A stretch of 30,177 nucleotides of DNA, taken from positions 1-30,177 of the forward strand of contig JASMCQ010000090.1 of NCBI GenBank assembly GCA_030753265.1, given 5' to 3'. The notes under the pieces were generated by a model, which saw only the letters and a program-made list of their open reading frames with translations, did not search any database and was not told where the DNA came from. A program made the position numbers and the translations under genes. Position 1 is the stretch's first letter; each line of letters begins with the position of its first letter. Of the stretch, positions 24,092 through 30,177 are shown in pieces. The stretch comes from Dehalococcoidia bacterium (lineage in GTDB: Bacteria > Chloroflexota > Dehalococcoidia > UBA3495).

Positions 24092-25957
24092 CTAAACCAT
24101 GCACTCACCTTCGCCACGCTCCAGCTTGTAGATATTGGTCCGCTCCCAGTCGAAGTACAGGTCGGAGCCGGCCTCGGTAGTCGTCACGGTCCGCTGGGCT
24201 TCGGTGGCGACGGCGGTCAGCTCATCCAAGCCTACCCTGTCTAGGAAGTCGTTGAAGCTCTCCCCTTCATGCCGGTTCGATTTGTAGTGCGAGACTATCT
24301 CCCGGACGACGAGCGGCGCCACTTTGGCGGGGATCTTCACCTTGGGGATTCGGGCGCCGACGCGGGAGTCTTCGATCCGGCTGCCGCCGTAGTTGCCGCC
24401 CAAGAACAGCTCGTAGGCCGGTATCTGCTCACCGTCCGGGCCCTTGATTGCGGCGCCGTGGAACCCGATGTTGGCGATGTGGTGGTGGCCGCAGCCGTTG
24501 GGGCAGCCGCTGATCTTGATGCGGAGCTTCTGAATTTCTTCGTCGCTTCCCAGGCCGTTCCAGGTCGCCATCTCCTCTCCGATCGCCTTGGCCAGCCCCA
24601 TGGAGGAGGTTATGCCCAATTTGCAGCTATCGGTGCCGGGGCAGGACACGACGTTCGTGATAGACCGGGCGCCGGGTCCGGCGAGATCGATTGCTTTCAG
24701 GGCCTCCCACACCTGTTTCAGGTGGGAGCCCGGTACCCAACGAAGAACCAGGTTCTGTTCCAGGTTGGTGCGGGCCCGCCCCCCCGTGTAGCGGCGGACG
24801 ATGTCGGCCAAGCCCCGGAACTGGGCGTAGTTGACGTCGCCCCGGGGCAGCTTTACGTGAATCAGGTAGTAGCCTTCCTGCCGTTGGGCTGAAACGTTGG
24901 ACTCGACCCAACGGCCGTGCTCCCCGCCGCCATTGCTGATCTGCCCGTTCGCCCCGACCACCAGACCGGAAACTGGCCCCAGCCCGGGCGGCGTCTCTCT
25001 CTGTATCTCCTCGGCGGCCATCAGGAGTGTAGGGTCGATGGGGCCGATCTTCTCCAGCTCAGCGTCCACCGACTCGCGGAAGGCGTCGAGACCGATCCGG
25101 TCGATGAGGACCTTCAGCCGGGCCATCATGCGGTTCTTCCGCAGCATGTTCGCGTCGTTGAACACCGTCCAGATGGCCAGGGCCACCCGCAGGTAGTCCT
25201 CTTCGGGCACGAACTCGTAGAGGGCTTTGGCCAGCCGGGGCATGATTGAGGTCGCACCCCCGACGTAGACCTTGAAGCCCCGCTTCTCGACGCCTCCCTC
25301 TACTCGCAGCTGGGAGACGTAGGTCAGGTCCTGGATAGCGGCGGCGACGCTGTCGTGGCTGGAGCAGCCGGTAAAGGCTGTCTTGAACTTCCGGGGGAAG
25401 TTCTGAGTAATCGGGTGGCGCACCCCGAAACGGACGTAAGCCGCGAGATAGGGTGTCGGGTCGAAGACCTCGTCGGCGCATACCCCAGCAACCGGGGATC
25501 CGATCACGTTGCGGACCGAGTTGCCGCAGGCTTCCCTCGTGCTCAAACCCACTTCGCCCAGCAGCCGCAGCACCTCAGGGCACCTGGCCAGCGGCACGTG
25601 ATGGAACTGGAAGTTCTCCCGGGTGGTGACGTGGCCTTTGCCCAGAGGGGCGTACTCCTCAGCTATGGTCCCCAGGGTTTCCAGCGCCTCAGGCGTGAGG
25701 ATGCCACCAGGGATCTTTACCCGCACCATCTGCACGTTGGGTTGCCGTTGCCCGTACACGCCCTGCCGGAGCCGGAAGGGAATGAACTGGCTGTCCTCCA
25801 GTTCTCCGGCGACATACGCGGCCGACTCCTCTTCGAGGCGCTCTATCTCGTAGTCGATGAATGGAATGATCCCCGAGGAGGTCTGGGCCAGCTGCTTGCT
25901 TTCCCGGTAGAGTTCCTCCTGGGTGCGTACCTGAATGGCCTTGGTCCGAGTGCTCAA
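24092..25957 (-). CDS. ferredoxin-type sulfite/nitrite reductase (siroheme, 4Fe-4S)
   Basis: A 621-aa assimilatory reductase, six-electron reduction of sulfite to sulfide or nitrite to ammonia. Siroheme/4Fe-4S ligands are Cys439 and Cys445 (CPGTDSC) and Cys485 and Cys489 (CPNGC). The two ferredoxin-like half-domains (HVTTRENFQFHHV; YYLIHVKLPRGDVN) and the substrate-side block EACGNSVRNVIGSP are present. The start is TTG at 25957, because AGGAGG (25964-25969) is ideally placed; the longer in-frame TTG at 25981 lies inside the terminator U-tract and is rejected. Sequence alone does not separate sulfite from nitrite reductase. The Cys-rich leader peptide upstream argues for sulfite reduction and cysteine synthesis. 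hemD follows by 9 nt. Confidence 0.9.
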   Translation of the reverse strand: MSTRTKAIQVRTQEELYRESKQLAQTSSGIIPFIDYEIERLEEESAAYVAGELEDSQFIPFRLRQGVYGQRQPNVQMVRVKIPGGILTPEALETLGTIAEEYAPLGKGHVTTRENFQFHHVPLARCPEVLRLLGEVGLSTREACGNSVRNVIGSPVAGVCADEVFDPTPYLAAYVRFGVRHPITQNFPRKFKTAFTGCSSHDSVAAAIQDLTYVSQLRVEGGVEKRGFKVYVGGATSIMPRLAKALYEFVPEEDYLRVALAIWTVFNDANMLRKNRMMARLKVLIDRIGLDAFRESVDAELEKIGPIDPTLLMAAEEIQRETPPGLGPVSGLVVGANGQISNGGGEHGRWVESNVSAQRQEGYYLIHVKLPRGDVNYAQFRGLADIVRRYTGGRARTNLEQNLVLRWVPGSHLKQVWEALKAIDLAGPGARSITNVVSCPGTDSCKLGITSSMGLAKAIGEEMATWNGLGSDEEIQKLRIKISGCPNGCGHHHIANIGFHGAAIKGPDGEQIPAYELFLGGNYGGSRIEDSRVGARIPKVKIPAKVAPLVVREIVSHYKSNRHEGESFNDFLDRVGLDELTAVATEAQRTVTTTEAGSDLYFDWERTNIYKLERGEGECMV

Positions 25958-25979
25958 CTGATCCTCCTGAGAATTAGAC

Positions 25980-26015
25980 AAAATAAAAACCCGCCAATCG
26001 TCAAAAACTGGCGGG
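25980..26015 (-). terminator. attenuator terminator in the reductase leader
   Basis: On the minus strand CCCGCCA (26015-26009), a 12-nt loop and TGGCGGG (25996-25990) form a 7-bp stem, directly followed by TTTTTATTTT (25989-25980). It sits between the leader peptide stop (26038) and the reductase ribosome site (25964-25969), so it would stop transcription before the structural genes. Confidence 0.8.
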
Positions 26016-26101
26016 CGAAGAGCGGTCTACGAGGCTGCTAGATTACATGACCCTCCTGCCCCCCCAATGTACAGGGACAAGAACACATGCAACAGGTCAT
26101 G
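26010..26101 (-). promoter_or_regulatory. cysteine attenuator: mutually exclusive leader RNA stems
   Basis: Stem 1:2 pairs CATGACC (26101-26095) with GGTCATG (26052-26046) and encloses all five Cys codons. Alternative stem 2:3 (antiterminator) pairs 26064-26049 with 26027-26010: GGUC/GACC, GAGGA-side/CUCUU with one G-U, CGGG/GCCC and GG/CC. This gives 15 pairs with two single-base bulges and one G-G mismatch. It uses up the 5' arm of the terminator (stem 3:4). A ribosome stalled at the Cys codons blocks segment 1 and frees 2 to pair with 3. A ribosome reaching the stop at 26038 covers segment 2 and allows termination. Pairing was found by hand. Confidence 0.7.
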
Positions 26102-26121
26102 GCCATAACTACGGAACTCAT
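26038..26121 (-). CDS. Cys/Met-rich leader peptide of the siroheme reductase operon
   Basis: A 27-codon ORF, ATG at 26119-26121 and TAG at 26038-26040. It begins MSSVVMAM, continues TCCMCSCPCTLGG and ends QEGHVI. Five Cys codons fall in residues 10-17 and Met occupies positions 1, 6, 8 and 12, so nine of the first 17 residues carry sulfur. The ATG lies 8 nt after the -10 hexamer, so the transcript is probably leaderless or nearly so; no Shine-Dalgarno is seen. In-frame ATGs at 26106 and 26100 are alternative starts, all reading through the Cys codons. The ORF overlaps alternative RNA stems and precedes an intrinsic terminator, the arrangement of a ribosome-mediated attenuator sensing charged Cys-tRNA. 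Confidence 0.75.
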   Translation of the reverse strand: MSSVVMAMTCCMCSCPCTLGGQEGHVI

Positions 26122-26129
26122 TAACAGAA

Positions 26130-26158
26130 AGTCTATGCCAAGGGTCAACAATTGTCAA
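26130..26158 (-). promoter_or_regulatory. promoter of the leader peptide-reductase-hemD operon
   Basis: TTGACA (26158-26153), exactly 17 nt, TAGACT (26135-26130) on the minus strand: a consensus -35 and a 4-of-6 -10. The 7-mer TGTTGAC occurs twice, at 26160-26154 over the -35 and at 26150-26144 in the spacer, repeating at 10-bp distance. That may be a regulator site on one face of the helix. Confidence 0.65.
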
Positions 26159-26263
26159 CAGGTAGGGAAAACAGCCGCCGCCCGGAAGCGTGGCACATGG
26201 TCGGATAGCCTGGCGAGTCTCCCGCAGTTGCCATCGCGGGGCTTGGCGAACCCTCGATTACCG

Positions 26264-26295
26264 TTGACGCGAACGACTGGGCGTAATATTATAAT
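26264..26295 (+). promoter_or_regulatory. possible promoter of the Fic gene
   Basis: A perfect TATAAT (26290-26295) lies in an AT-rich stretch, with TTGACG at 26264-26269. The 20-nt spacing is longer than ideal. The element is about 40 nt before the ATG at 26334. Confidence 0.4.
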
Positions 26296-26333
26296 TCATA
26301 TCAATACTACATGTTAATAAGCAGTAATATGAC

Positions 26334-27437
26334 ATGAATGATAATATCTTTGCCCCTCATTACACCATCACACCGGCCATCGATTCAGCCATCGAAGACA
26401 TTGAGCGCCAGCTTTGGCTGGTCAATAACATGCTCCTGATGCCGAAGCACGAAGCATGGCTGCGCCGGGAGATAAAAGTCAAACGCGCCGCCGGAACCAC
26501 CCGGATTGAAGGAGCCACCCTGGACGAAACGGGGGTCCGGAACCTTCTCGGAGATGGGGGAGTGAGGAATCCGACCCCGGACGAGCAGGCCAACATCAAT
26601 GCCCTCCAAGCCTACGATTTCATCGATTTTCTGAGCGATCAGGCGGATATCCCCATCGACGAGTTGGTTATGCGGCAACTGAACCGGTTCTTCATGACCG
26701 GCGCGCCCGATACGGTGACGCCCGGCGTGTACCGCAAAGGGCAAAACACGGTGGGCAATTACACGCCTCCGGACCAGGGGGGCGTGCCGGGATTGATGCG
26801 GTCTTTCGCCCTCTGGCTACGGCAGGATACGGATGACGTGCATCCGGTCGCCAGGGCAGGCATCGCCCACATTCACTCGGTTGCGATCCATCCGTTCTGG
26901 GACGGAAACGGCCGGACCGCGCGGGGGCTTACGACCCTGATTCTGCAGAGGTCGCCATTCAGCTTCAGAAAGCTTCTAGCCCTTGAAAACTACTTGTTTC
27001 AGGATCGTGACTCCTATTTCACCGCCATTGAGCGGACGCTCGGGACAAGTTTCTCGCGGGGATACGATGCAACCCCTTGGCTCGAATTCTTCGCTCTGGC
27101 CTTGGACCGGCACGTTTCCGAGTTTGTGGCATACCTGACCGACTGGCATCGCCGGATGCAGGAAGTGTACAGGGTCGGAACGGAGAAAGGCTGGGTACCT
27201 CGGCAAGTTGATGGCCTCTGGTTCGCCCTCCAAACGGGTAAAATCACCCGACCAGAGTACATCGAAATCACCGGGGTTTCACCGGTCACGGCTTCAAGGG
27301 ACCTCGCGGAGATGGTTGAGGCGGGAGCGTTGGTGCCGGTCGGAAAGACCCGTGCACGGGTATATTACCCCGTTCGGGAAGGCTCGGTCCTCACTGGCGA
27401 GCCACCAGAAGAGCACCTGTCGCTGCCTGTGGAGTGA
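26334..27437 (+). CDS. Fic-domain protein, class II, with C-terminal winged helix
   Basis: A 367-aa cytosolic Fic protein; most transfer AMP from ATP to a Ser, Thr or Tyr of a target protein. The catalytic motif HPFWDGNGRTAR (186-197) is canonical, with His186 and Arg194/197. The N-terminal inhibitory motif TTRIEG (55-60, Glu59) marks a class II enzyme that restrains itself. The C-terminal region about 285-350 (GKITRPEYIEITGVSPVTAS, then a wing) is a winged helix, common in stand-alone Fic proteins. No antitoxin-like ORF is adjacent. The ATG has no clear Shine-Dalgarno, and the upstream 50 nt are unusually AT-rich for this window. Target unknown. Confidence 0.9.
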   Translation: MNDNIFAPHYTITPAIDSAIEDIERQLWLVNNMLLMPKHEAWLRREIKVKRAAGTTRIEGATLDETGVRNLLGDGGVRNPTPDEQANINALQAYDFIDFLSDQADIPIDELVMRQLNRFFMTGAPDTVTPGVYRKGQNTVGNYTPPDQGGVPGLMRSFALWLRQDTDDVHPVARAGIAHIHSVAIHPFWDGNGRTARGLTTLILQRSPFSFRKLLALENYLFQDRDSYFTAIERTLGTSFSRGYDATPWLEFFALALDRHVSEFVAYLTDWHRRMQEVYRVGTEKGWVPRQVDGLWFALQTGKITRPEYIEITGVSPVTASRDLAEMVEAGALVPVGKTRARVYYPVREGSVLTGEPPEEHLSLPVE

Positions 27438-27495
27438 TGGCGCTTCCCACAGGGCCTTGAACGATCTGCTGAGCCTGGCGGTTGGGACATGCGCC

Positions 27496-28122
27496 TCAGC
27501 CCTCGGGCGGCCATTTGGTGCCGCCCACCGCCGGACGGCTTTTGGCCGGCAGCGCCAGTCCCTCGGCCACCGCCCGGCCGAAGGCGCGCAGGATTACCTC
27601 TCCCCACTCTTTGGCGTGGGCCACCCGGTAGGCGGTACGCTTGCCACGGACCGACGCCCTGGCTTCCTCGGGAGCCTCCCCGGCCACCGCCGCAGTAATG
27701 ATCTCGTTCATGGCGTCTATGGCGGGCGCCAGCTCACCGGCCGTCTCGATGAACCGGGCCACCTCACCCAGGGAGGGATCAAGCACGACGAAAACCGGCA
27801 CCGTGCCGGCCCGGCTTTCCGGCAAGAAGCTGTTGGTCAAGGCCAGCTCTTCGTCCCGGTTGAAGACCCTTGCACCGAGGTTGCCGGTGCTCTCGGCCAG
27901 GCGCAGGATGGCCGGCGTGGTGCTCATGGCGTCCCCGCACCAATCGGCGGTGAACACCGCCAGTCTCAGTGGCTGGGCCAAGCCGTCGAAGAAGGACCTG
28001 GTTTCCTCCGGTATCTCGATGGCCTGGTAAATGTCGATCAGCGGTTGCCGGTTAACCCTGGTCTGGTCGAAGTATTCCCCGGTGGTCATTCCCTGGCTAA
28101 GCTTCTGCTCGGACAACGGCAT
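27496..28122 (-). CDS. thioredoxin-family protein with a CGDA active site
   Basis: A 208-aa cytosolic thioredoxin-fold protein. The core is LRLAVFTADWCGDAMSTTPA, so the active site is Cys62-Gly-Asp-Ala65; the family I recall usually has WCGDC or WCxD. The cis-Pro loop is GTVPVFVVLD. With only one Cys it cannot do normal dithiol exchange, but could act by a monothiol route or as a binding protein. The start ATG at 28122 has GGAGG 9 nt upstream; the longer in-frame start at 28143 has none. The C-terminal 60 residues are Ala/Arg-rich. It converges with the Fic gene. Confidence 0.75.
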   Translation of the reverse strand: MPLSEQKLSQGMTTGEYFDQTRVNRQPLIDIYQAIEIPEETRSFFDGLAQPLRLAVFTADWCGDAMSTTPAILRLAESTGNLGARVFNRDEELALTNSFLPESRAGTVPVFVVLDPSLGEVARFIETAGELAPAIDAMNEIITAAVAGEAPEEARASVRGKRTAYRVAHAKEWGEVILRAFGRAVAEGLALPAKSRPAVGGTKWPPEG

Positions 28123-28317
28123 CTCGAAGGGCCTCCGTCTCAAGATCCAACAGCTTGTAGGGGCAGTTTGTCAGCAATGCGGCCGATTGGCAACGGCGGG
28201 GGCCACGGCGGGAACCAGGGAAGCTAGCCGTTTTCCGTCGTTCCCGTTCCATGCTAGAATTGGGTAACTTCCCAGCTACGACTTCCCATCCATGACCTGA
28301 AAGGGGGGAAATTCCCG

Positions 28318-28755
28318 TTGACCTGCCGCGACGCACCGCCCTATCTGAAATACGCACTTTTCTGCCGGGACACTGAGGAGGGGCCGGACAGCGAGCTGAG
28401 TCTCAAGGGAATCGTCGATTTGATTGAGCTTCCCGCGCCGGAGGATGACCCGGCGTCGAACGGGCCGGTGGTGGCCGAGCTGGACCTCCACCTGGCCTTT
28501 TGCATCGGCGGGGCCCCACCTGGTTCCCACCACCTGTTGGTGGCCATCAAGGCCCCAGGAATACCTTTGGACCTGCCGCCACCCCAACGCATCGACTGGG
28601 AGGAAGGGATACTTTTTCAGCGTTGGATCAAGGTTTTTCGGATACCGGTGCAGGCTCCCGGCGACCATGTCGCCGCCATCTTGCTCGACGGCGCTCCCCT
28701 GGGGGAGGCCAGCTTCCTGGTCCGCTTTAAGGCGAAGGAGAAAGCCGAGGATTAG
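28318..28755 (+). CDS. DUF6941-like hypothetical protein
   Basis: A 145-aa protein beginning MTCRDAPPYLKYALFCRDTE and continuing ELSLKGIVDLIELP. It has alternating beta-strand segments (VAELDLHLAFCIGG, HHLLVAIKAPG, IKVFRIPVQAPGDHVAAILLDGAPLGEASFLV). The pattern P-Y-L-K-Y-A-L-F-C with later PG-x-H and LDG-x-x-LG resembles a beta-sandwich family of unknown function (DUF6941, from memory). Start is TTG at 28318 with AGGGGGGA 8 nt upstream. It lies 49 nt before, and co-directional with, the FAD oxidoreductase. The region between it and 28122 is a divergent promoter region with TAGAAT at 28255-28260. Confidence 0.6.
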   Translation: MTCRDAPPYLKYALFCRDTEEGPDSELSLKGIVDLIELPAPEDDPASNGPVVAELDLHLAFCIGGAPPGSHHLLVAIKAPGIPLDLPPPQRIDWEEGILFQRWIKVFRIPVQAPGDHVAAILLDGAPLGEASFLVRFKAKEKAED

Positions 28756-28804
28756 GGACCCATCCGAGTAGTATCCCCTGTTCGGCCAAAAGGAGGACGT
28801 TGCA

Positions 28805-29986
28805 ATGCTCACTTCATCGTCGGATGTCGTGGTGATCGGTGCGGGTGTCGTTGGGACCGCCGTGGCCTACTTTTTGACCGGGCGAGGCATAAAAGTAACG
28901 GTCATCGACGGCAATGCCATAGGCTCAGGGGCTTCCCTCCACGGGACCGGAATGGTGTGGAAGATGGTTTGGAATCACAAGATTCAATACCGGTTCGCGA
29001 AGGAAGGCCGCGAACTGCTGAATGAGGTGGTCCCTCAGCTCCACGAGCAGACGGACATCGACACTCTACTCCATACGTTTGACACGCTGCTGGCCGTGTT
29101 CGACGACGAGGATCTGAAGTTTCTGGAGCGGGATGTGGAGGTCAGTGACGGAGATATTACCCTCGAGTGGCTCAGCCGCGAGGAACTGCTCAAGCTGGAG
29201 CCCCGGATCAATCCGGCTGTGGTCCGTGGGGCTGTTCTGGACAGCAGCTCGCAGATCGACGGCTACCGGCTGACCCTGGCCCAGGCCCGCGCCGCGGAGT
29301 TACAGGGCGCCGAGTTCCTCACTCGGAAGGCCACGGGCCTGGAGATCCAGAACGGCAAGGTTACCGGCGTTTCCTACCCTGGTGGCCTGATTCCCTGCGG
29401 AGCGGTGGTGTTGGCCATGGGGGCCTGGTCAGGCGCAGCCGCGGAGTGGCTCGGTTTTCAGGTTCCGGTCCGGCCCCTAAAAGGGGAGACGATCCGAGTC
29501 CGCCACCCAGATCCCTTTCCCCATGAGATTCACCGTCCCTCCGGGGGCGGCGCCGCGCCCCGTAAGGACGGGTTGCTCAGTATTGGCGCCACCGGGACCA
29601 ACCGGTTCGCCGACACCGACGACGACCTTGTGCGGCTGGAGTTCGACGCCGCAGGCACCCCCGAGGGCCGCGATTTCATTCTCAACCGGTCCGTATACGT
29701 TATCCCAGACCTGGAGCGGGCGGAAGTCGTGGACCATCTGGCGGGGCCACGTCCCCTATCTGCCGACGGCATGCCAATCATCGGACCGGTGCCGGGCCTA
29801 GAGGGAGCGTACCTCGCCACCGGCCACCGCAACAAGGGGATCCACCTCGCCCCGATTACCGGAAAGATAATCGCCGATTTCGTCGTCCAGGGCCGGGCGG
29901 AGGTCACCACGCCGCTGGAGATTTTCCTGCCCGAGCGTTTCGCTGGGATGGACGCTTCCTTCAAGGTCCCAGGGGTAACCGCATAG
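28805..29986 (+). CDS. FAD-dependent oxidoreductase, DAO family (glycine/sarcosine oxidase-like)
   Basis: A 393-aa flavoprotein of the D-amino-acid oxidase fold. The N-terminal VVVIGAGVVGTAVAYFL (8-24, G12-x-G14-x2-G17) and VTVID bind FAD, GSGASLHGTG is the flavin-side loop, VVLAMGAWSG the second dinucleotide-site strand, and the C-terminal LATGHRNKGIHLAPITGKIIADF closes the FAD site. Members oxidise glycine, sarcosine or other secondary amines; substrate-defining residues cannot be judged here. The ATG at 28805 has AGGAGG about 8 nt upstream. No partner subunit or folate-binding domain is seen, so it is probably a single-subunit enzyme. Confidence 0.85.
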   Translation: MLTSSSDVVVIGAGVVGTAVAYFLTGRGIKVTVIDGNAIGSGASLHGTGMVWKMVWNHKIQYRFAKEGRELLNEVVPQLHEQTDIDTLLHTFDTLLAVFDDEDLKFLERDVEVSDGDITLEWLSREELLKLEPRINPAVVRGAVLDSSSQIDGYRLTLAQARAAELQGAEFLTRKATGLEIQNGKVTGVSYPGGLIPCGAVVLAMGAWSGAAAEWLGFQVPVRPLKGETIRVRHPDPFPHEIHRPSGGGAAPRKDGLLSIGATGTNRFADTDDDLVRLEFDAAGTPEGRDFILNRSVYVIPDLERAEVVDHLAGPRPLSADGMPIIGPVPGLEGAYLATGHRNKGIHLAPITGKIIADFVVQGRAEVTTPLEIFLPERFAGMDASFKVPGVTA

Positions 29987-30014
29987 GGGCAGACCTTGAA
30001 GAGACTAAATGCAT

Positions 30015-30070
30015 CGGGGAAATCCCCCTCGGTCCCCCTTTATAAAGGGGGATGTAGGGGGATTTCGCCC
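30015..30070. repeat. MITE/REP-like G/C-run palindrome, right copy
   Basis: Outer arms GGGGAAATCCCCCT and AGGGGGATTTCGCCC enclose an inner palindrome TCCCCCTTTATAAAGGGGGA. This is the fuller form of the element at 57-103. No gene is seen between 29987 and 30177. Confidence 0.65.
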
Positions 30071-30177
30071 GTCATTCAACCCTTCGATCAGGATTAGCTT
30101 TCAGCTTCAGGGCCGTACCCTTGTCTCACCAGAAACGTTTGGCCGGTCTGGGCCCCGCTAACTCCAACATCCGCTTC

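Overview
The window is GC-rich bacterial chromosome, about 30 kb, carrying mostly single-copy metabolic genes with several short gene clusters. The gene set fits a Chloroflexota lineage of the SAR202/Dehalococcoidia kind: a MoxR-DUF58-transglutaminase cluster, a PstS-C-A-B set, a stand-alone HdrB-like protein, a ferredoxin-type siroheme reductase beside a HemD-like protein, and many small intergenic palindromic repeats. This assignment is an inference from gene content and style; no rRNA or other marker gene is present.

Layout. 1-1126: repeat-rich, with one weak hypothetical gene. 1127-2635 (minus): a hotdog-fold dehydratase-like protein and a formyltransferase resembling the hydrolase domain of 10-formyl-THF dehydrogenase. 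2989-6554 (plus): a lone DppB-type permease, a probable PPi-type phosphofructokinase and an SDR. 6662-7492 (minus): a rhodanese-type sulfurtransferase with TGA at its catalytic-cysteine codon. 7.5-9.05 kb: a less GC-rich island with a small HTH protein, a tiny ORF and a frameshifted transposase. 9058-10050 (minus): an HdrB-like protein. 10227-14893 (minus): the moxR-DUF58-tgpA cluster, interrupted by two in-frame stop codons. 15452-17732: divergent gamma-glutamyltransferase and peroxiredoxin. 17972-21713 (plus): pstSCAB. 21714-23245: a small membrane protein among repeats. 23246-26158 (minus): sulfite/nitrite reductase plus hemD behind a cysteine-rich leader peptide and attenuator. 26334-29986: Fic protein, thioredoxin-like protein, a DUF6941-like protein and a FAD oxidoreductase.

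Two observations stand out. First, the siroheme reductase operon has what looks like a complete transcription attenuator. A consensus-like promoter places an ATG at or next to the predicted transcription start. The 27-codon ORF there has five Cys and four Met codons in its first 17 positions. A 7-bp stem encloses the Cys codons, a 15-pair antiterminator can form, and an intrinsic terminator with a U-tract lies just before the reductase start. This implies cysteine-responsive control and favours sulfite as the substrate. Second, the sulfurtransferase reads through TGA at the nucleophilic Cys into a perfect family C-terminus, and a hairpin with a GGC loop lies 17 nt after the TGA. This suggests selenocysteine.

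A caution applies. Two further genes (moxR with TAG, tgpA with TAA) also carry single in-frame stops, so sequence error or gene decay must be excluded before any recoding claim. No tRNA, rRNA or CRISPR array was recognised.
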